In this document: piece after piece, positions 25,001-39,133 of the stretch
How the letters are laid out: every line of letters starts with the position of its first letter
Numbering within the stretch: position 1 is the stretch's first letter
Assembly (NCBI RefSeq): GCF_000002425.4
Contig: NC_037261.1
Span: 1,782,659-1,846,658, forward strand
DNA: 64,000 bases
From: Physcomitrium patens
Lineage: Eukaryota > Streptophyta > Bryopsida > Funariales > Funariaceae
Direction: 5' to 3'
Translations under genes and position numbers: made by a program
Notes under the pieces: model-generated
What the model saw: only the letters and a program-made list of their open reading frames with translations
Database searches by the model: none
What the model was told of the DNA's origin: nothing

Positions 25001-25769
25001 CCTTGAGTTCTATTGCAAGTTTTCAGTAGCAGTTCGAGGCTATTAGGAGCCTCTCATGATACAAACTTCGAACGACGTTGACAATTCCACTGAAGTTCAA
25101 AAGGCTAGTCCAATCACGTTTAATTATCAACTTAAGAAAATGAATTTCAATCTCGAAAATAAAAGTACAAGCTGCGGCATTATCAGAATCAAGTACAATC
25201 GCAAGCCGTAATTACAAAGCGTTGCTAACATGCGGCTGAAATAAAGCACATGACAAATGCTCCAGTTTTGTGAACTTTAATGCAAAACGTCGAGTTTGAA
25301 ATGTTAGATTGAATTTAATGTGCTGAAAGACGTTGAGTTTCATAAGCTGACACCAATACGGAATAATTTTCATACGTCGCATTGTAGCTGAGACACATCG
25401 GTGGCAAGTGGACATTACGTGTATTTTCACGTGCACGAGAGTCTTGGATTCGTCTAATAATTTAGAAAGAATGCGTTTATCCTTGCCCTACCTCAGGACA
25501 GAAGCACTCCTTACAATTTAACTTGACGAGTACAATTTTAGAAGTTAGTCGCGAGCCAGGATATATAATAGAAAAAGAATCGGTAACGCCAATTCTCACA
25601 CCTGCTTAGCTTTCTTCCTTCGGTTGGATTGCTCTAAAGCCGGGGAAAATTCTTGATCAGACTCCCTGCGCCTAAACCTCTTCGAGTGAGATTCAAGAAC
25701 CTGATCAACCTCCAAGATGTCGTAAGGATTATCCTCGCCTTCTACACCCGTATTCTCCACATTAAGCAT
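16011..25769 (-). CDS. NDX: NODULIN HOMEOBOX (NDX) homeodomain protein, 17 coding exons
   Basis: Exons, in transcript order, are 25769-25602, 24123-23998, 23600-23445, 23073-22990, 22676-22548, 22247-22023, 21837-21706, 21393-21298, 21042-20878, 20641-20329, 19881-19756, 19464-19395, 19069-19038, 18537-18320, 17773-17264, 17103-17069 and 16584-16011. All use GT-AG and keep phase, giving about 1052 aa. Diagnostic stretches are VDVEKLASCLPLHLM with RYWLRSVRLLHTLSSLA, YLDEVA-like FLDEVAAEP, LRLADIFSDDSNFR, the homeodomain (about 807-873) and a C-terminal conserved block KWKVGDHVSLRG...VSELK (about 955-1005). Arabidopsis NDX is a nuclear homeodomain protein that represses FLC antisense transcription by binding single-stranded DNA in R-loops; the same role here is inference. 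It is longer than the roughly 900-aa angiosperm form. Least sure are the 32-bp exon at 19038-19069 (donor GTTAGT), the 70-bp exon at 19395-19464, and the start, since an upstream coding exon is possible. Confidence 0.9.
16551..17395 (-). other. NDX: Homeobox of NDX, split over three exons
   Basis: The homeodomain runs from PKKRKRNIMSDQQ at the end of exon 17264-17773, through the 35-bp exon 17069-17103 (GPEVAYHQLKN), to LNNRKARIARQ at the start of the last exon. The recognition-helix Trp codon is itself split by the last intron. Helix 3 reads QLKNWLNNRKARIARQ, the NDX version in which the usual W-F-x-N-R becomes W-L-N-N-R. That departure is what identifies the gene. Confidence 0.9.
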
Positions 25770-25783
25770 TCTCGGATTCTGTA

Positions 25784-26490
25784 AACCACGAACCACAACG
25801 GCCTAACCAATCCAATCGAATCCAATAATAACCCCCAACCTCCTCCTTAACCGCACGCCTCAATCCTAATCCCTCCGACGCACAAAAAACGGACCAAAAT
25901 ACTTCACTCAACTCACCTAACGTTAAAAGCTTTCTTTTTACAAAAAAAACAAAACTCTACAATACTACAAACGCCATTATCTCCCGCTTCTAAAATCCTC
26001 GAAGCTAGCCTATGACAAAAAGAAATTTCACCAAAAAAGTATAAATATATAAAAAATAAAAATAAAAATAAATAAATAAAAACGGTTACAACCACAAACC
26101 TTTCGATAATAGCCAGTTCCGAACGAGCATGGAAGCAGAAAAAGAGAAGCGAGAAGCGATAGGGGAGAAGGGATAATGCGAGAAGGAAGGGAGGCGAAGA
26201 GAGGCAATGGCAGAGCGGAGCCCTACGAGCTGCACGTTTCCGCCATCGCTGGGAGTGTAGAAACGAAGGGAAGGGAAGGAATGGCCTACGATACAATACA
26301 AACAAACACCCAAACGAACAAACAAACGATGTCTGTCGTCTCTCCTCCTCGCTCGCTCTTCCTCCTGGTTTCGAAGAAGATCTGAGCCTCCTCCCTTCCT
26401 CTCCTGCCCCACCAGGTCCCTTTCCCACGTCCTGTTCCAAGTCCTCAACTCCTCGTTGCTGAAGCTTCCTTTCGCACTTGGTTCTAGAAT
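25784..26490 (-). promoter_or_regulatory. NDX 5' leader region with a probable leader intron
   Basis: A good acceptor (pyrimidine-poor but ending ttacag) lies at 25784, 14 bases before the chosen ATG. A GC-richer, purine-skewed segment at about 26100-26480 looks like a first exon. An alternative ATG at 26494 opens a frame starting MDSRTKCERKLQQRG. I cannot see a clean donor that would join it in phase, so I treat it as 5' UTR with an upstream ATG. Confidence 0.4.
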
Positions 26491-26499
26491 CCATGAAAA

Positions 26500-29330
26500 T
26501 CTCTTTGGAATTGCTAAGAAAATTTGTTATTTTGTCATTCGATCAAAAATATATACTTTCTTAACAAAAAATTAGGTCAAAGTGTTAATTTTTTTATTAA
26601 TAAAAAGTGGATTTTTTAAATGTGTATCAACTTTCCTAATTTCGGATAATTTTGTTCATAAACAGTATTTATTTATTTATTAAAAAATACTTCATTTTAA
26701 TTAGTTTGCATAAAAACTGCATCATCATCAAATATATTCAATTACTTATTATGAAAAAATAAATATATGTTATTATTTTCTTGACAAATTCATAAAAGCA
26801 TGACATAGAAGAAAACTTTTTTTTCATTTTCTAAACTTGTAGCAAGCTTTTAAGATCTACCTTAAAGTTTAAGTCCAACGTCTTTCACTTCTTATCAATT
26901 GCTGTTCAGAAGGAATGGTAAAACTGTAAATTTGTGTTTAAGTTGAATTTAAATGGCTTTGAAAAATACTTTTCTTTGATATTTTAATTTTTAATTTCAT
27001 TTCAAGTATCAAAAAATAAAAATAAGAAATATATCATCATTATTAATTTCTGTTGTGCTATTATTGTTAAATAACATCCAGCCATTCTTTGCATTTTTGA
27101 AGATGTTACCTTATTCTGGAGTGTATTTACACACACACATATACCCATATCTAATTTACAATAAAATATTATGACTTACTCAAAAAATGTTGTGTTTATT
27201 TAAAACTTATAAACTATCAAATCACAAAAATTCATATTGTGACAAATAGTAAACATAGAATATAAAACAACTTTGCTGAAGAACTTTTGATTACAAACCA
27301 CATAAGTCATTATTGCTTAATAAAAAATAAAAATAAAATGTCAAGACATATGATACACATACACATAAATATAATCATTATAATTTATTTATTTCCTTAT
27401 TTATTTATTTTTCATTCATGAATATTAACATGAGTATGGTCGAATTAGCATTAAATCTACTTTGTGCAGAAGATTTACAGTATCCTGATCCATCATTTAA
27501 TTATGGTAAATAAAATATAAATAATTATCATGTCATTTATTTATTTACATGACCTTGATCAAATAATCATATTTCAACAATAATTGATGTTGATAGATTG
27601 ACTGCAACTAAAAAGTTTGCACTCATGTTATTTTTACTCATAGTCATTTTCGTTTATTTTTGCCAAGCTTTGTTAAAAATTCACAGTTATTTTTTGATCA
27701 TTCCAATATTATTTGGAAATTCAAGATTTCATACAATAAATTTAAAGACTTAAATTTTCACATAAAAAGCTATGACTTCTTGGTGTAATTACATAACATT
27801 AAGCACGAAGAATAACATGGTTTCAAACTAACCTGAAGACCTGTGAGTAATATGTACAATCAGAACCTAATCTGAAATTACATTAAGTGGGCTACATGTA
27901 CGGAAAAGAATTCAATTGCAGTATTTTTTTGAGAAAATTTAAAATATTTATGTATGTGTACATTTTGAAAGTTATAGTTTCAGTTCAACCTACATACTGA
28001 TTTTTATAATTCAATTCTGAACAAGTTTATCACAACAATTTGCAGGATGCTAACTAAGTAACATCTGACAATTAGGTTAGCTATAAATATATAAATGGTA
28101 TTTTTTAAAGGAAGTAAAGGAAGAAAAAAAACATTGACTTCAAGCATGCAGTTCAAATATTTTTATATTTTATATGTGGATTTAAATGATATTTTGATAA
28201 CATTACCATGGTAACTTGACAAGATTAACATATCATAATAAAATAAATATTAAAAAAAGTCATAAAACATATGTGTAAATAAGATTCAAATAATTACATA
28301 TTGTTTGATCTAAATCCAAATCAAATAAAGAAAAAATTCTACAAAAATGAAAACATTAAATATAAATAAAAATATTATTTTTTATATGAAAATTAAAATA
28401 TAATCATAAAATGAAAAATAAAATAACACACACTCATCTTATTCTAAGAATATAATACGAATATTGAATGACATTTTGCTACTATCATAATTTTATTCAT
28501 CTTGATTATGCTTAGATTTATGATAAGAAGATTGATTCTTAACTTGAATTACTTACTCTACATATTTGATGGTACTAATATTATTAATTTATCAAAAATA
28601 GAATTAAATATCTATTTGAAAAGAAAAATAAATAAAAACATGATACAATCTTTATTGATTTTGTTATATGATATGGTATTAAATGCCAAACCATGTCAAA
28701 TGGATTTAGTCTATTTTAGTGTAGTAGATTTTTTTTTATTCATTTAGTGTTTCATATTAGTTAACCTTGTTAACATCAACTAAGGTTTGATGATTGATGT
28801 AGAGAAGTCTACTTGACTTGATAATCTTATTAAATCAAGTGTTGTAAGTGCTTTTAAGAGAGAAAGCTCATAGTTGTAAGATTTTGCTTGTCTATGGTAA
28901 TTTAGCCATTGAGTAAAGTTTAGAGTTTTTTCTACATACTTGCATTTTTAGATTCTCTCTTTGTGGAGTGAGAGATAGCATGATTGAGTTGTATTTAGAT
29001 ACTTCACATTTCCTTAAGAATATATTTTTAATGAATATTTGATTGCATACTTGATGATGATTTTTGACACTCAATTTTTTTGTATATGTCAATCTTTATT
29101 TACAAAAAAATTCATTATTTGTATTTTATTGATGCATAATAGTGTTCAGCATGCATGACACATATTTGGATATTCATATTTTTAATTTTGTAGATAGATT
29201 TTATTATTATTATTTAATTAGACACAAAATTTGAATATAGGTATAAAGTAAAATAAAAAAAATTATAATAAATATTATAAAATAGATTTATATTATATCT
29301 TTAAATAAAATTAGATAGTTGCTAAAGTAA
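26500..29330. other. AT-rich spacer, no gene recognised
   Basis: Very AT-rich DNA with short TTTA and TATT repeats. About 28760-29060 has the look of a decayed LTR (pyrimidine-rich end, repeated 'gttaac') but no partner copy exists in the window. No protein similarity was seen. Confidence 0.45.
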
Positions 29331-31090
29331 TATCCATATATTGTTAAGGCCACAATGTATGTGGGTACACTTAGGCTCTCTCTTCAACTTTTGCTCTCTT
29401 AGTGCTCTCTCATGCCACTTTCTTCCCTTGATGCTCTTTACTTATGTCTACTCCAACTCTTCTTTGTTGTTTTCTATTTGTACCTAATTTCACTTTTTTT
29501 TATGTAACTCTCTACTTGTGTATACACACTAAATCCTCACTCCCAATACTTCCTCCACTTGAAAGCAAGTATGCAATAATGGCCAACCTTCTCCACAATA
29601 TCCCATAAGAAATTGTAATGCAAGCAACAATTCCTCAAAATTATGCGCCTTTAACAATTCCTTAAAATTATACAAATTTAATTAAAACTTTAAAATATGA
29701 ATGTATATTCCAAAAAACACACAATCGTCCTATCTAAATCAAGCGAAACGAAATTGCACGTATAGAACTCGAAGAACCGCATTTGAAGCATAGTTTCCAA
29801 ACACCACGCATAATAGTGCAGCACAACGTTGGATGAAAAAACCGCCACTCATATGTTATTCTTCCAACAGATGATAGTTCATTCATCGATGCTGAATGGA
29901 TGCCTCCCTAGCGGTGCTCTTTGCGAGGCGACGGCTCTTCTTGGTGCATGGCTTACTCATACTGGCTTCCCCTCTCCGAAGAATGGTGGCGATGGAGGAA
30001 GCCCCGTTGCCATGTCCGAGTCGACCATGGCCCCGTTCTGTTACAGCACACAGCACAAAGAGGAGTGCGGCGCCAGAATGTCCATCACTTCTTTCTACGG
30101 CCAAGCTTTAAATATGGAGGATGCGACATGGCGCCGCTTCTGTGTCTGCGTGCTTTTGCGGAACCTCTTGCCGCGGCGTCTTCCTCCCCTCACTATCTCG
30201 AATACAAATCCTCAGTTCGCATGCTAAACTTCTATGCACACAGACAAAAAGTGAAATCCCCGCACAGAATATCTGAAGCTTCGTAACAATCATCCGCAAT
30301 TTTGTTCTCCGAAACTGAGCTCACAATTTTTGTAACTGGAAGGGATGAGTGTGGCTGCGATTTGAAGTGCGTTCAGCAGTCCTGAGCCGACTTCGGTTCG
30401 GTTCTGTCTTTTTCCAGAAAGTTTCGTCTTATTTTAACGTGGAAAAGATTACTGCACAAATACAATCATCAGGCGTGATGGAGTGGGGACAACGAGAACG
30501 ACAGGGAGCGACGCGATGAACTTGCGAAGTTAAAAGACGAAAGGAGAAGGACTGAGGCTTTACTCCAGTGTCATTGCGGTGTCCGCCCCTCCGGATTGCT
30601 TGCACCTGGAACTGAGAGCTCTTGGTGGCCTTGCAATCCGGTCTTTGACCGCGGTCGGGTGGTGTTCAAAGGTTGGAGGCTCTTCAAGCAATTGTCGAGC
30701 TGGTCTACCACTGACTCGAATCAATCACTCGTAAGTTGCCGCGAGGAGGGCTTCTATCTTACATATGTGTGATCGTTAGTAGGCCGGAAGGCGGTGTTCC
30801 ACGTTGCAAATCTTCATCTTGCTTGCATCTCGCGTGACGTGCGCGAGGTGACCCCCGACGCTATTTGAAGGGTTGGGATGTCTGCATTGCGTGTAATTTA
30901 TCTGACAAGTATTGAAGCATCACGTAGCACTACTTGCCCCATGGCTGTCTTATCGGATACGTAACGACTAAAAGTATTTGCATTATGAGGGTTTGAGAGG
31001 TTTGGGATTTGAATATCAGGTATTCTTGTGAGCCAGGTGCAGGTTTGCTGGAAGAGAAGAAGGTGGTGGAGTTTGGGAGATTGTGTAAAG
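29331..31090 (+). promoter_or_regulatory. Upstream region of CDC48
   Basis: AT-rich up to about 29750, then GC-rich through 30900. Frames of 120-130 codons at 29829-30286 on the plus strand conflict with each other and match nothing I know. By position, the 30300-31090 part should include the CDC48 promoter and 5' UTR; no TATA box is obvious. A small unrecognised gene at 29.8-30.3 kb cannot be excluded. Confidence 0.4.
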
Positions 31091-34763
<3,673 letters not shown>

Positions 34764-35649
34764 GGATTCTATCTGCCACAACGCTTCAGGAAATCGTTAT
34801 AGGGTGAGCTGGGGTTTGAGTTTTAGGATATTAGGAGTAGTTAATATTTGTTTGTACAAATGAATATGCATCCAGTGCGAGTGGCAGTTTTTTCCCGGTC
34901 CCCCTGCCTGAATGCTGTGTCGACCAGTTCGGGTTGGGAATTAAACGCTGCAATTCGATTCACAGTTTTATACTCGAGGTCGTTTGTATATGTTGAGCTG
35001 CTCAATCTTAAGGTTGATTCATATTTTCATGGCTTATTAGTGTGTTTGTCTAGCTAAAAGACTGGGAGTTCATAGTTAAGGCATGTACTCTTGATACTAG
35101 TCTATGCGGCCTTTTTGGGTGATATTTGTTTGAAGTATCCAGTGATATTTTGAAATTTCACTTAATACTTCATCAAATCACCTATCCTGTTGTCTTGTTG
35201 TGAGGTGGGTGATTTTGAAATCAGAATATCAAGAGGGGTGCGTCAAATATCAAAAATCACATTGTTTGCCTTAGCTCTCTTCTTTCTATCTCTATATCAC
35301 ATCGCCTAACATCATACCACAATGTTTTGAAAAACAACAGACATTATGAGATTTAAAACTCAAACTTTGTGAATGTGTAGATCATCTGTGACCTTGACTG
35401 CCATATCATCAGCCTAATCAATGGTAGGCTTGGATCTTGTGTAGATACAACAATGTTCAAGAAGATGGGGATTTTCAAAAACCTTGAAAAATGCTTTGAT
35501 CTTAGGTACTACTTGCAGGCATACTCAGCCTATGGTGTGAGTCAATTAGTTATTCTTAATTATAAGTTTCCAGTTGTAGAACGATTAATCAATAAAGAGT
35601 TCAACTATTGTTTGGCTAAAGCATAGGCTGCAAATGAACATTGCATAAG
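34764..35649 (+). other. CDC48 3' UTR and downstream spacer
   Basis: No gene seen. The first roughly 200-300 bases after the stop are presumed 3' UTR. From about 35590 the sequence is the left flank of the copia insertion. Confidence 0.5.
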
Positions 35650-35654
35650 AATCT

Positions 35655-35917
35655 TGTTGAGAATGTTTAGAAAGACACAAGAGTAATAGTAAGTCATACA
35701 CACACACCAGTAGTAGTAAGTCATACACACACAAGAGTAGTAGTAAGTCATACACACAAAAATCTATTGATCTGGTTGTGTCTCGTACACAAGAAAAGAG
35801 AAGATAAGAGGATGAACAATACTTCTCCACTAGACTCTAAATACTGTAGCTACAGTAATTACTATAGTCTACAATAAATATTATGGAGAGCGTCGACTAC
35901 ATTTAATGATCTCAACA
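35655..35917 (-). repeat. Copia 3' LTR
   Basis: 263 bp, starting TGTTGAG and ending CTCAACA. It contains three near-tandem units of 'agtagtaagtcatacacacac' type at about 35670-35760. It differs from the partner at 49165 by few substitutions, e.g. CGTCGACTAC versus CATCAGCTAT near the end. Confidence 0.93.
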
Positions 35918-35930
35918 CTCCTCCTTGCTC
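35918..35930 (-). other. Copia polypurine tract
   Basis: The minus strand reads GAGCAAGGAGGAG directly before the 3' LTR, the expected place and composition for plus-strand priming. Confidence 0.8.
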
Positions 35931-36172
35931 ATCATAATATTTACATAATATAAAATTTATATAGATTTATGATCTATACTTTTCTGTGATCTTGTAAGAT
36001 CAAGAATTGTTGCCTCATTAAAATCTTATCTAAGAAAACCTTATTTTATTTAAGGACAAAACCATAGATGAAGGAAAAAGAGTATAACATCATTTTCTTT
36101 AATTATTTAAAGAGCTCATTAACTTTTTTATTCAAGAAAAGCAAGTCGCCGCATACCAATGCCATAAGTAAG

Positions 36173-36814
36173 TCAATGATGTTTGCTTAATGGGAGAGCT
36201 TTGGTGAAGAGATCAGCAAGGTTATTTGTAGATTCAATTTTCTTAATTATAAGTACTTGATTAGTAATCAAGTCATGAATATAACTAAAATACTTTGGAT
36301 CAATATGCTTTGTCTTGTTGCTTTTAATGAAACCAACTTGCATCTGTGCAATACAAGCACTATTATCTTCATGCAAGATAGTTGGAGAATCATCATATGA
36401 AAATCCACAGGTTGTTTGAATAAATTTATCAATTGATCGCAACAAAATATATTTTCGAGATGCTTCATGTAAGGCAATAATTTTTGCATGGTTGGATGAA
36501 GTTGCAGTTATTGTTTGTTTCACTGATTTCCATAATATTGCAGCTCTATGTCTTAAAAATACATATCCTGTTTGAGATTTAGCTGTTGCAATATCAGATT
36601 TACATCTTGCATCACAATATCCAACCAATTTTGGATCTACAGATTTTGTATAATATAATCCCAAGTCTTCAGTACCTTTTAAATAACGTAATAAATATTT
36701 GATGCCATTCCAATGTCGTAGTGTTGGACGTGCACTATGTCTTGCAAGAACACTAACTGCAAATGTAATATCAAGTCTTGTAGATGTAGCTAAATACAAA
36801 AGTGCTCCAACTGT
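36173..36814 (-). pseudogene. Copia RT C-terminus and RNase H
   Basis: It carries VGALLYLATSTRLDITFAVS, ARHSARPTLRHWNGIKYLLR, YCDARCKSD, TGYVFLRHRAAILWKSVKQ and ADLFTKALP, the standard copia RNase H series. The Glu of the usual TEAEY motif is replaced (SNHAKIIAL). The upstream half of the domain lies beyond two insertions, at 38066-38141 and from 44677 on. Confidence 0.9.
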
Positions 36815-38065
36815 TGTCGGGGTAGAGAGAGTTTGCCTCAAGAAAGCGCTGGGCTTCTGGCTGTCATTAAATACTCAATCAAGTTTGAAATATAAGGGTA
36901 ACAATTATATATATATAAACTCCTCTCCTTTGGAGCAATTACATCAATATACAAGCCTTAAAATCCAAAGAACACCAAAATACTTCCTAAGGTGTTATAA
37001 AAAACTTATATATCCTTATGAGGAATTTTTCCCGAAGTTCAATAGCTCATAACTTACGATCTAACCGTCTAAAAAATTCCAAATTTAACATGGAGTACTG
37101 ATATATCTTTAGAAACTACCACACCAAAATTCAACCGTAAATTCATCTTGGATCTTGTGATATCTTCAAAACCCTAATTGTAGCTTCAAACCCTAGCTTT
37201 TTTACACCCGTGTACAACTTCCTTCATATCTCACAAAGTAATTATTCAAATACTATGAAACTTTGATCTAAAGCTTCTTAACCCAATTACACACACTTGT
37301 GGAAATTTTGAGCCAAAAATTCGTCCAGAAACTCAAGATATGGCTTCACCCATAACTAGCAACAAAACAATATACTTACTGCCTTCGAATTACAAGTGCT
37401 ATCTTCAACGCCTCATAACTCCTTCACTCAATCTTAGAATTCACTATACAGTAAGTAGAATGTGTAGCCGAAAAAATTCTCCCTCCAAATCCAGTCGCCG
37501 ATCTTCCGTTGCTCTCCGTATTTGTATGTGATGCCCAAAAGAAGTGACAGTAGGTACGAAATTGACACCTTATCTTTGAACATTCATATCTTTTCAATAA
37601 AAACTCGAAATCACACAAAATCTTCACCCAAATTATACCCAAAACCCTAAACCTTCTGATTCTAGCCTCAAAAGTTCGAATGGCCTCGAAAGAGGAACCC
37701 TAATTTCTAATATGGCCTCGGGCAGCCTCCTCAAAGCCCATTGGGCATGGTATTCGACCAATAGGGATGAAGTTCTTCACCCCTTGTCTTCATCCAACCA
37801 TGCCTTACTTTCATCCTTCCCAATAAACCTCCTTCTAGTTATATTTTCATCTTTTAACTCCTCCCTTCCCTTAATCTTTATACTAACTATCTAAATCCTA
37901 TATAATATAAACTCTATGATCAAACTAGATTAACTTCTAAATAATTTTTCTTATTTCAATTCATTTTAAATTAACATACTAACTATTCTAACTCACATTA
38001 AGACTTATAAACATATTACATGTTTTCACTAATTTTTACATACTGTAAGTAATTATAGTATGACA
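36815..38065 (-). repeat. Probable solo LTR (1.25 kb) inserted in the copia element
   Basis: It interrupts the copia protein between PYLTT and VGALLY. On the minus strand it begins TGTCATAC and ends CCCCGACA, so it has TG...CA ends and no coding content. The flanks are CTGT/CCGT (one transition apart), or alternatively a perfect GTTGT pair if the boundaries shift by three bases. No internal retroelement domain is present, hence solo LTR of an unidentified family. Confidence 0.65.
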
Positions 38066-38141
38066 CCGTTGTGAGGTATGGATATTGATCTTCCAATATT
38101 TCCTCCTCCTCCTTGCATGGACGGTATGGATCATGACCATC
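38066..38141 (-). pseudogene. Copia fragment stranded between two insertions
   Basis: The minus strand encodes DGHDPYRPCKEEEEILEDQYPYLTT, the stretch just before RNase H in copia polyproteins. It is the 76-bp bridge between the solo LTR and the gypsy element, and it shares its right 5 bases (CCATC) with the other side of the gypsy insertion. Confidence 0.85.
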
Positions 38142-38180
38142 TGTTAGGGACATAGTCCTTAGACCTTTCTAGAGACAAGT

Positions 38181-38260
38181 TTCTAGAATCTTCTAGAAAG
38201 AAGTCTTTAGAAACTTTTAGAAGATTCCTTGAATATTCTCTTAGAATATTCTTTAAAAAT
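38181..38260 (+). promoter_or_regulatory. Heat-shock-element array in the family A LTR
   Basis: 38181-38198 reads TTCtaGAAtcTTCtaGAA, four perfectly phased inverted nGAAn units, which is the consensus heat-shock factor site. Further GAAnnTTC pairs follow at intervals up to about 38410, upstream of the TATA box at 38446. Function is inferred from the consensus, not shown. Confidence 0.7.
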
Positions 38261-38445
38261 TCCCTAAAGATTCTTTGAAGATTTCCTAAAGATTCCCTTA
38301 GAAGGCTCTAGAAGATTCTTAGAATATTCTAGTAGATTCTAGAAAGTTACTTGAGAAGCTTCCTAGCTCTTGGGTAGTTGCTCGAGAAGCTTCATAGTTC
38401 TTGGGAAGCTTCTTGATGCGCTTCCTTAGAACCATAGGCTAGTAG

Positions 38446-38453
38446 TATATATA
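38446..38453 (+). promoter_or_regulatory. TATA box of the family A 5' LTR
   Basis: TATATATA lies between the heat-shock-type array and the R/U5 part, the normal position for the LTR promoter. The same sequence is in the 3' LTR. Confidence 0.65.
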
Positions 38454-38638
38454 GGAGTCGAGGCTGAAGAGTTCTTCAGTCTCGACAACACATCTCTTGA
38501 AGCTCTAGCTCAATTCTCTTGGCGTTGCTCTTGTACTCATCTGATAATCTAGTTCTTGTCATTTCTTCTTGAACTTCTTGTTTAGATTTCTTGTTTGTAT
38601 TTTTGGTCCGTGACAGTTTGTCGAGACTACCTTTATCT

Positions 38639-38651
38639 TAATATCAGAGCT
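38639..38651 (+). other. Candidate displaced primer-binding site
   Basis: TAATATCAGAGCT resembles the usual initiator-Met primer-binding site (TGGTATCAGAGC), but sits about 24 nt after the LTR instead of within a few bases. Family B has AATATCAAAGCT at a similar offset. Confidence 0.45.
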
Positions 38652-39010
38652 GAATCCTTCTTGTTTGAGAGCGGATTACCCCTCTTCTTGAAGGTATTCT
38701 AGCGCTTTAGGGGTTGCCGATTACCTTCCTCTAAACTGATATTTTCTCAATCACAATATCAGAGCTTAGTTCTTTGAGGCAGAGAGTGGACTACCCCTTT
38801 CCTTGGAGATACTTGAGCGTTCTAAAGGTTGCGGATTACCCTCTCTTGGACTGATATTAATTCCTTCTTTTTGTTTAGGATAGCTAGTAAAAAAGACTGT
38901 TAACATCGATTTCAGAACTTTGTCTTCTTGATAGAGTGCGGATTATCCCTCTTCTCGAAAGCATTGAGGCATTTTTAGAGGTTGCGGATTACCCTCCTCT
39001 AAAACTGAAA
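38640..39010 (+). repeat. Three diverged tandem units in the family A leader
   Basis: Units of roughly 110-150 bp share the order 'atcagagct / tttcagaact', 'gcggattacccctc', 'ttctcgaaagcattgag', 'aggttgcggattaccctc' and 'ctctaaactgatatt'. Each unit holds two copies of GGATTACCC flanking a central segment. Similar text, shorter, occurs in the family B leader at 59215-59310 on the other strand. Confidence 0.75.
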
Positions 39011-39133
39011 TCATTTAGTGTTTTTTTTCCTTTTCTCCGAGTAGGTTTTAGTGACAGGTAGTGCTACAATTTTTTCCAAGAGACTTAGTAATTTCTTCTT
39101 CTCTCAAAATTTTAATCCATCTATTCTCTAAAT

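Larger units (their letters stand above)
38142..38615 (+). repeat. Family A 5' LTR
   Basis: 474 bp, TGTTAGGG...GTGACA. The U3 part has a dense array of GAA/TTC boxes (38181-38410) and a TATA box at 38446-38453. The partner is at 44203-44676. Confidence 0.96.

Noticed and set aside
25913-26494. 193-codon minus-strand frame upstream of NDX
   Set aside because: Its second half is low-complexity hydrophobic text from AT-rich DNA and the first half is Arg/Gly-rich leader. No donor was found that joins it in phase to NDX, so I treat it as 5' UTR with an upstream ATG.
29829-30286. Overlapping 120-132-codon frames upstream of CDC48
   Set aside because: Three mutually overlapping frames on one strand plus others on the minus strand, none resembling a protein family. 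Likely GC-rich promoter-region shadow frames.
35690-35760. Possible CRISPR-like or minisatellite array with 'agtaagtcatacacacac' units
   Set aside because: Only three short units, and they are part of both copia LTRs (also at 49200-49270). It is LTR structure in a plant genome, not an array.
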